Positions 6,697 through 9,884 of a stretch of 9,884 nucleotides of DNA are shown here, in pieces. The stretch lies in the NCBI GenBank assembly GCA_020720525.1, contig DYON01000085.1:1-9884 (forward strand). Reading direction: 5' to 3'. Under the pieces are notes generated by a model that ran no database searches, was not told the DNA's origin, and saw nothing but the letters and a program-made list of their open reading frames with translations. A program made the position numbers and the translations under genes. Source of the DNA: Acetofilamentum sp. (GTDB taxonomy: Bacteria > Bacteroidota > Bacteroidia > Bacteroidales > DTU049). Every line of letters starts with the position of its first letter. Positions within the stretch are counted from its first letter, which is position 1.

Positions 6697-7077
6697 ATGA
6701 AGAAAATAGTAATTCTCGGAGCTGGCACGGCTGGAACCATGATGGTAAACAAATTGCACATAGCAACCATCGGAAATACGGCTCTGCGCTTTCCTAATGG
6801 CTGGCGTGTTCCAACTTGGGTGAGCTCCATTCCAGGTATGGAAGCTATGACATCGGGAATGATGAAAAAATCAATGGAAAAACTCGATATTCCAACTGTT
6901 GACGAATTTCTCGAAATGATTACAGCTGGTGGTGGCGAAATATATGCCTGCAAACTTGCTATGGACATGTTTAAACTTAAAAAGGAAGATTTGTCAGAAC
7001 ATGCAAAAGGTGTTCTTACTGTTGGCGAATTCTACGAAATGGCCGGTGGCGAAGGAGCTCAAATCATATTCACGTAA
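6697..7077 (+). CDS. SQR-like/DsrE-like fusion ORF, probable deletion remnant
   Basis: 126 aa made of two pieces. Residues 1-20 (MKKIVILGAGTAGTMMVNKL) are the first strand and glycine-rich FAD/NAD loop (Gly8-x-Gly10-x-x-Gly13) that opens sulfide:quinone-oxidoreductase-like flavoproteins of more than 400 aa. From about residue 21 the sequence switches to the C-terminal part of a DsrE/COG2210-type sulfur-relay protein: IGNTALRFPNG, SSIPGMEAMTSGMMKK, IPTVDEFLEM and the conserved-Cys region EIYACKLAMDMF (Cys85, the only Cys). Both parent families occur side by side in sulfur-related operons. The simplest reading is an in-frame internal deletion joining the start of the flavoprotein to the end of the DsrE-like protein, near 6751-6760. 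The flavin-domain body is gone, so oxidoreductase activity is not expected. The promoter and FNR-like site are intact, so it may still be expressed. An assembly error is an alternative. Confidence 0.7.
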   Translation: MKKIVILGAGTAGTMMVNKLHIATIGNTALRFPNGWRVPTWVSSIPGMEAMTSGMMKKSMEKLDIPTVDEFLEMITAGGGEIYACKLAMDMFKLKKEDLSEHAKGVLTVGEFYEMAGGEGAQIIFT

Positions 7078-7100
7078 ATCTCTCATTCTTTGTTAATTGT

Positions 7101-7310
7101 AGAGGCTGTCTCAAAAGACGAGGTTAGGCACAAACAGAACATTCCACCGTCCGAATGCCATATCGTGTGAAACTGGCAAGGACATGGAATCGTTGTGTTT
7201 GTGCCTGTTACGACGGTTCCATGTTCCGGCCGTCGACATTCTTATGACTTAAGTAAAACGCCGGAACGGTGGAATGTCGTAACACATCCCATTATTTTGA
7301 GACAGCCTCT
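7101..7310. mobile_element. MITE-like element with 16-bp terminal inverted repeats
   Basis: AGAGGCTGTCTCAAAA (7101-7116) is repeated as its exact reverse complement at 7295-7310, bounding 210 bp. The GGCTGTCTCAAAA terminus resembles ends I associate with Bacteroidota insertion sequences (from memory). Internal perfect inverted repeats are AGGCACAAACA 7126-7136 with 7196-7206, ACATTCCACCGT 7139-7150 with 7266-7277, TGTTACGAC 7206-7214 with 7276-7284, ACATGGAA 7182-7189 with 7217-7224, GTTCCGGC 7223-7230 with 7260-7267, and CGACGG 7211-7216 with 7230-7235. There is no transposase frame, so it would be non-autonomous. No target-site duplication is obvious. Base composition looks richer in G+C than the flanks. 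Confidence 0.55.
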
Positions 7311-7318
7311 TTTTTTTT
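7295..7318 (+). terminator. Possible terminator from the element's right end
   Basis: The right terminal repeat ends in GCCTCT and runs into nine T residues (7310-7318). If the terminal repeats or inner arms pair in RNA, this would stop transcripts coming from the fusion ORF before the DUF1573 genes. Confidence 0.3.
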
Positions 7319-7345
7319 ATGAAAAACGCAACACATGGCACACAA

Positions 7346-7377
7346 TTTGATATTTCCCGCGCGAAATTGTACTTTTG
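7346..7377 (+). promoter_or_regulatory. Strong Bacteroidota promoter for the DUF1573 pair
   Basis: TTTG (7346-7349), a 20-nt spacer and TACTTTTG (7370-7377) match both consensus boxes exactly. The ATG at 7399 is 21 nt downstream of the -7 box. The upstream in-frame TTG at 7375 lies inside the -7 box and is therefore not the start. Confidence 0.75.
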
Positions 7378-7398
7378 CCTTTTAAAACTATTGGAACT

Positions 7399-7833
7399 AT
7401 GAAAACCGCTTATTTGTTCGTTGTTTTGTTCGGGATGACTTCCTTTTTGGCTGTAGGGCAGACAAATGGAGCTTATATTAAATTCAACAAAACTGTTCAC
7501 GACTTCGGCGAGCTCACGCAGGGCGATAAAGCAGAAGTCGAATTTGTTTTTACCAATACTGGCGATGCCCCCCTTCTTCTGTCGAATGTTCGCTCTACTT
7601 GTGGCTGTACGGTGCCAACATGGCCACGCGAGCCAGTTATGCCAAACACCACAGCATCAATTAAAGTTAAATACGACTCGAACCGAATTGGAGGTATCAA
7701 TAAACAGGTTACTGTTGAGTCGAACGCTACAAACGGTGCTGTTTATTTGAAAGTTACTGGCAACATCTCCAAAAAACCAGAGGAAATAATGCCTTTTCAG
7801 AATTTCGACAACGGAACACCCATTGCACAATAA
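7399..7833 (+). CDS. DUF1573 secreted protein, first of tandem pair
   Basis: 144 aa from the ATG at 7399, chosen because the longer frame would start within the promoter. It has a Sec signal peptide: MKTAYLFVVLFGMTSFLAVG with likely cleavage near residue 20. The mature part is a single DUF1573 domain, an immunoglobulin-like beta-sandwich common in Bacteroidota. Family marks are HDFG (34-37), FxFTNTG (49-55), PLLLS (58-62) and the CGCTVP motif with Cys68 and Cys70. The export signal points to the periplasm or cell surface. Molecular function is not established; the two cysteines could bind metal or form a disulfide (inference). It has a ~20-residue C-terminal extension (SKKPEEIMPFQNF onward) absent from its neighbour. 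It is followed by the second copy after 15 bp. Confidence 0.88.
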   Translation: MKTAYLFVVLFGMTSFLAVGQTNGAYIKFNKTVHDFGELTQGDKAEVEFVFTNTGDAPLLLSNVRSTCGCTVPTWPREPVMPNTTASIKVKYDSNRIGGINKQVTVESNATNGAVYLKVTGNISKKPEEIMPFQNFDNGTPIAQ

Positions 7834-7848
7834 TAAAAACTCCATATC

Positions 7849-8232
7849 ATGAAACGTCTCATTTTATCTTTTTTTGTTCTCTGCATGCCAATTGCATTTT
7901 TGGCAGCTCAAAACGTAGCAACTGGTCCTGTGATTACTTTCGAAAAGAAAACACACGATTTTGGCAACGTTAAAAAAAACCAACCCGTTACTTACAATTT
8001 TGTATTTGCCAATACAGGCAAACAGCCTCTTCTCTTATCCGAACCGCGTTCGAGTTGTGGATGTACTGTTCCCTCTTGGCCAAAAGAGCCCATTATGCCC
8101 GGGCAGAAAAAAAGCATCAACATCACATTCGATGCCGAGAAGGAAGGTGAATTCAGCAAGCAAGTAACAATTTTGTCGAATGCGGAAAATTCGCCCGAAG
8201 TCTTAGTAATCAAAGGATTTGTTGTTCTCTGA
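7849..8232 (+). CDS. DUF1573 secreted protein, second of tandem pair
   Basis: 127 aa, with a hydrophobic Sec signal peptide (MKRLILSFFVLCMPIAFLAA, cleavage near residue 20). Cys12 within it is not in a lipobox. One DUF1573 domain follows: HDFG (36-39), FANTG (53-57), PLLLS (60-64), CGCTVP with Cys70 and Cys72, then SWPKEPIMPG. It shares most of its domain pattern with the preceding gene, including the xWPxEPxMP stretch, so the pair arose by tandem duplication. It lacks the C-terminal extension and ends right after the last strand. It is co-transcribed from the 7346-7377 promoter and followed by the terminator at 8271-8302. Periplasmic; the specific role is unknown. Confidence 0.88.
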   Translation: MKRLILSFFVLCMPIAFLAAQNVATGPVITFEKKTHDFGNVKKNQPVTYNFVFANTGKQPLLLSEPRSSCGCTVPSWPKEPIMPGQKKSINITFDAEKEGEFSKQVTILSNAENSPEVLVIKGFVVL

Positions 8233-8239
8233 TAAAAAT

Positions 8240-8270
8240 TTTGTCAGTTGCGGATTTTTTTAAACCTTTG
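8240..8270 (+). promoter_or_regulatory. Promoter of the aminotransferase gene
   Basis: TTTG (8240-8243), a 19-nt spacer and AACCTTTG (8263-8270, one mismatch to TAnnTTTG). It lies directly in front of the hairpin at 8271-8302, so the predicted start falls inside the terminator stem. The ATG is 49 nt downstream of the -7 box. Confidence 0.5.
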
Positions 8271-8302
8271 TCCCGTCAAAACTCAACTGACGGGATTTTT
8301 TT
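8271..8302 (+). terminator. Rho-independent terminator of the DUF1573 pair
   Basis: TCCCGTCA (8271-8278) pairs perfectly with TGACGGGA (8288-8295), with a 9-nt loop, and seven T residues follow (8296-8302). It sits 38 bp after the stop of the second DUF1573 gene. Confidence 0.85.
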
Positions 8303-8319
8303 ATTAAATACATTTTGTC

Positions 8320-9516
8320 ATGCCAGGAATTTCAATCAAAGGACAGAACATGCCAGCTTCGCCCATCCGCAAACTGGTTCCTTATGCCGATGCCGCTAAA
8401 AAGCGCGGAGTAAAAGTTTACCACCTCAACATTGGTCAACCCGACATTCCCACACCCGATGTGGCGCTGAATGCCATCCGCAATTTCGACCAAAAAGTGG
8501 TCGAATATAGCCACTCCGCTGGCATTTTGTCGTATCGACAGAGTCTGGTTAAATATTACGAAAAAAACAATATTCACCTAACTGCCGACGATATTATTGT
8601 TACAGCTGGTGGTTCCGAAGCCATTTTGATTGCCATAAGCACTATCATGGATCCCAACGATGAGCTCATCATCCCAGAACCTTTTTATGCCAACTACAAC
8701 GGCTTCTCGGTCAATGCTGGAGTAAAAGTTATTCCCATTCCAAGTAGCATCGATAATGGATTTGCTTTGCCACCTATCAGCGAATTCGAAAAGGTTATCA
8801 CCCCGAAGACCAAAGCCATTATGGTGTGTAACCCCAACAACCCAACGGGCTATTTGTATTCGAAAGACGAAATTGAAAGCCTTGGTAAATTGGCAAAAAA
8901 ACACAACCTGTATTTGCTGGCCGACGAAGTGTATCGCGAATTCATTTATGGCGACGCAAAACATTTTTCGGTGATGCATCTCGAAGGTGTTGATGACCAT
9001 TGTATTTTGGTCGATTCGGTATCGAAACGTTACAGTGCTTGTGGTTTTCGTATTGGTGCTATGATTTCGAAAAACAAAGAAGTGATGCAGGTGGCCATGA
9101 AATTTGCACAAGCTCGATTGAGCCCGCCAACTTTTGGACAGGTTGCATCCGAAGCTGCTATCGATACACCCGAGTCTTATTTTATCGAAGTGATAAACGA
9201 ATATGTGGCTCGTCGAAATGTGGTGGTCGAAGCCATCAATAAAATGGATGGAGCGTTTTGTCCAAATCCTCAAGGAGCTTTTTATGTAGTTGCTCGTTTG
9301 CCGATTACCGACAGCGATCATTTCTGCCAATGGCTGCTCGAAGATTATAACCTCAATGGCGAAACAGTTATGCTGGCACCAGCAACCGGATTTTATTCTA
9401 CTGCTGGCATGGGAAAAGACGAAGTGCGCATCAGTTATGTGCTGAAAATATCCGATTTGAAACGCAGCATGGAAATTATCGAGGCTGCCCTCAAAGTATA
9501 TCAGGGTCGAAAATAG
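8320..9516 (+). CDS. Class I/II PLP-dependent aminotransferase (aspartate aminotransferase-like)
   Basis: 398 aa, normal length for fold-type I aminotransferases; cytosolic, transfers an amino group between an amino acid and a 2-oxo acid using PLP. Motifs seen: substrate-side NIGQPDIPTP (37-46), TAGGSEAI (95-102), NPNNPTG (171-177, Asn174 to the PLP ring), DEVYREF (202-208, Asp202 and Tyr205), Schiff-base Lys236 in DSVSKRY, Arg244 in GFRIG (PLP phosphate) and Arg370 in VRISY (substrate alpha-carboxylate). These fit the aspartate aminotransferase subgroup Ig (AspC/AspB-like), but the true substrate cannot be fixed from motifs. It is a single gene, bounded by the 8271-8302 terminator on the left and the 9526-9556 terminator on the right. 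Confidence 0.93.
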   Translation: MPGISIKGQNMPASPIRKLVPYADAAKKRGVKVYHLNIGQPDIPTPDVALNAIRNFDQKVVEYSHSAGILSYRQSLVKYYEKNNIHLTADDIIVTAGGSEAILIAISTIMDPNDELIIPEPFYANYNGFSVNAGVKVIPIPSSIDNGFALPPISEFEKVITPKTKAIMVCNPNNPTGYLYSKDEIESLGKLAKKHNLYLLADEVYREFIYGDAKHFSVMHLEGVDDHCILVDSVSKRYSACGFRIGAMISKNKEVMQVAMKFAQARLSPPTFGQVASEAAIDTPESYFIEVINEYVARRNVVVEAINKMDGAFCPNPQGAFYVVARLPITDSDHFCQWLLEDYNLNGETVMLAPATGFYSTAGMGKDEVRISYVLKISDLKRSMEIIEAALKVYQGRK

Positions 9517-9525
9517 ATTTTATGT

Positions 9526-9556
9526 AAAAAAGCTGCCTCAATAAGGCAGCTTTTTT
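9526..9556. terminator. Strong bidirectional terminator
   Basis: AAAAAAGCTGCCT (9526-9538) and AGGCAGCTTTTTT (9544-9556) form a perfect 13-bp stem with a 5-nt loop. There are T-runs on both strands, so it can stop transcription from either side. It lies 9 bp after the aminotransferase stop. Confidence 0.9.
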
Positions 9557-9590
9557 GTTGTATCGACATTTCCATTTTGATAAATTGTTG

Positions 9591-9607
9591 TTTTGGAGTA
9601 TCCAAAA
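9591..9607. repeat. 17-nt palindrome
   Basis: TTTTGGA-GTA-TCCAAAA is a perfect 7-bp inverted repeat with a 3-nt centre. There is no T-tract context specific to one strand and no adjacent gene. It could be an operator for a gene outside the window or chance. Confidence 0.3.
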
Positions 9608-9764
9608 TCACAATAAATGGGTAAAACGGACTTTTTAATGCTTCGCTAATCTCAAATTTTCATTTGCCTTTAAAGACAATTTTAATTCTGTAAATTGATT
9701 CACGTTTTTCAACAACAACATTGTGAAACTATACAAATATAGGCGAATAAAAAGCCAATCCCGA

Positions 9765-9821
9765 CCAGCGTCATTCTGAATATGTTTATAAAAACAAATG
9801 CATGGTTTCAGAATCTGCTGG
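9765..9821. repeat. Interrupted inverted repeat, dispersed-repeat type
   Basis: CCAGC (9765-9769) plus ATTCTGAA (9773-9780) pair with TTCAGAAT (9807-9814) plus GCTGG (9817-9821), interrupted by 3 and 2 nt and with a 26-nt loop. The GTCATTCTGAA ... TTCAGAATCTG wording resembles dispersed intergenic repeats I know from Bacteroidota. A partial copy, GTCATTCAGA, is at 9863-9872. Confidence 0.5.
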
Positions 9822-9884
9822 GCGGAGACATTATTTCACAAAATAAAACCCATTAACAGACTGTCATTCAGAGTGTTTCGTGGC

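Larger units (their letters stand above)
7078..7345. other. Intergenic region occupied by the MITE-like element
   Basis: No ORF with family-like sequence is present. Most of the region is the inverted-repeat element at 7101-7310, followed by a T-run (7310-7318) and a short AT-rich leader to the DUF1573 promoter. Confidence 0.7.
9557..9884. other. Non-coding right flank
   Basis: No credible ORF was found. The region is AT-rich and contains a tight palindrome (9591-9607), a leftward TAnnTTTG match (9741-9734) and an interrupted inverted repeat (9765-9821). A GTCATTC copy near 9863 resembles the left arm of that repeat. A gene may start beyond the window. Confidence 0.6.

Noticed and set aside
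7101..7310. Degraded transposase gene inside the inverted-repeat element
   Set aside because: The only overlapping frame (minus strand, about 7249-7500) extends out into the DUF1573 gene and shows no DDE-type or other transposase sequence.
8578..9330. 250-codon open frame on the minus strand
   Set aside because: It lies wholly antisense to the aminotransferase, whose motifs are unmistakable. Its own translation has no recognisable domain and no promoter.

Overview
The window looks like chromosomal DNA of a Bacteroidota, probably Bacteroidales-like. It carries a DUF4290 gene directly ahead of murA, a MurA of the Asp-active-site type, two DUF1573 proteins, and several promoters of the Bacteroidota form (TTTG, about 20 nt, TAnnTTTG). 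Most genes lack a clear Shine-Dalgarno site. No rRNA, tRNA, CRISPR array, phage gene or intact transposase gene was found.

Layout, left to right. Positions 1-341 hold no convincing gene, only a degenerate repeat-like stretch. A rightward block follows: uvrD/pcrA helicase (362-2650), DUF4290 protein (2717-3352) and murA (3364-4674). murA converges on a leftward yehS-type DUF1456 gene (4728-5189). Further right is a leftward two-gene unit. It consists of a Crp/Fnr-family regulator with FNR-like cysteines (5868-6587) and, 9 bp downstream, an unrecognised soluble acidic protein (5307-5858). The regulator is divergent from a 126-codon ORF (6697-7077). The intergenic region between them holds an FNR-box-like palindrome and two abutting promoter cores that face each other.

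The 126-codon ORF is the most unusual gene. Its first ~20 residues are the FAD-binding start of a sulfide:quinone-oxidoreductase-like flavoprotein. The rest is the C-terminal part of a DsrE/COG2210-type protein. It looks like an in-frame deletion scar of a sulfur-related operon. Just downstream is a ~210 bp non-coding element (7101-7310) with 16-bp perfect terminal inverted repeats and many internal inverted repeats, resembling a MITE or folded IS remnant.

The right part has two tandem secreted DUF1573 proteins (7399-7833, 7849-8232) behind a near-perfect promoter, then a terminator interlocked with the promoter of a class I/II aminotransferase (8320-9516). That gene ends at a strong bidirectional terminator. 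Positions 9557-9884 are non-coding with inverted repeats.

Most genes are housekeeping: DNA repair, peptidoglycan synthesis and amino-acid metabolism. The candidate for unusual biology is the regulator / unknown protein / fused sulfur gene / MITE-like block at 5307-7310.
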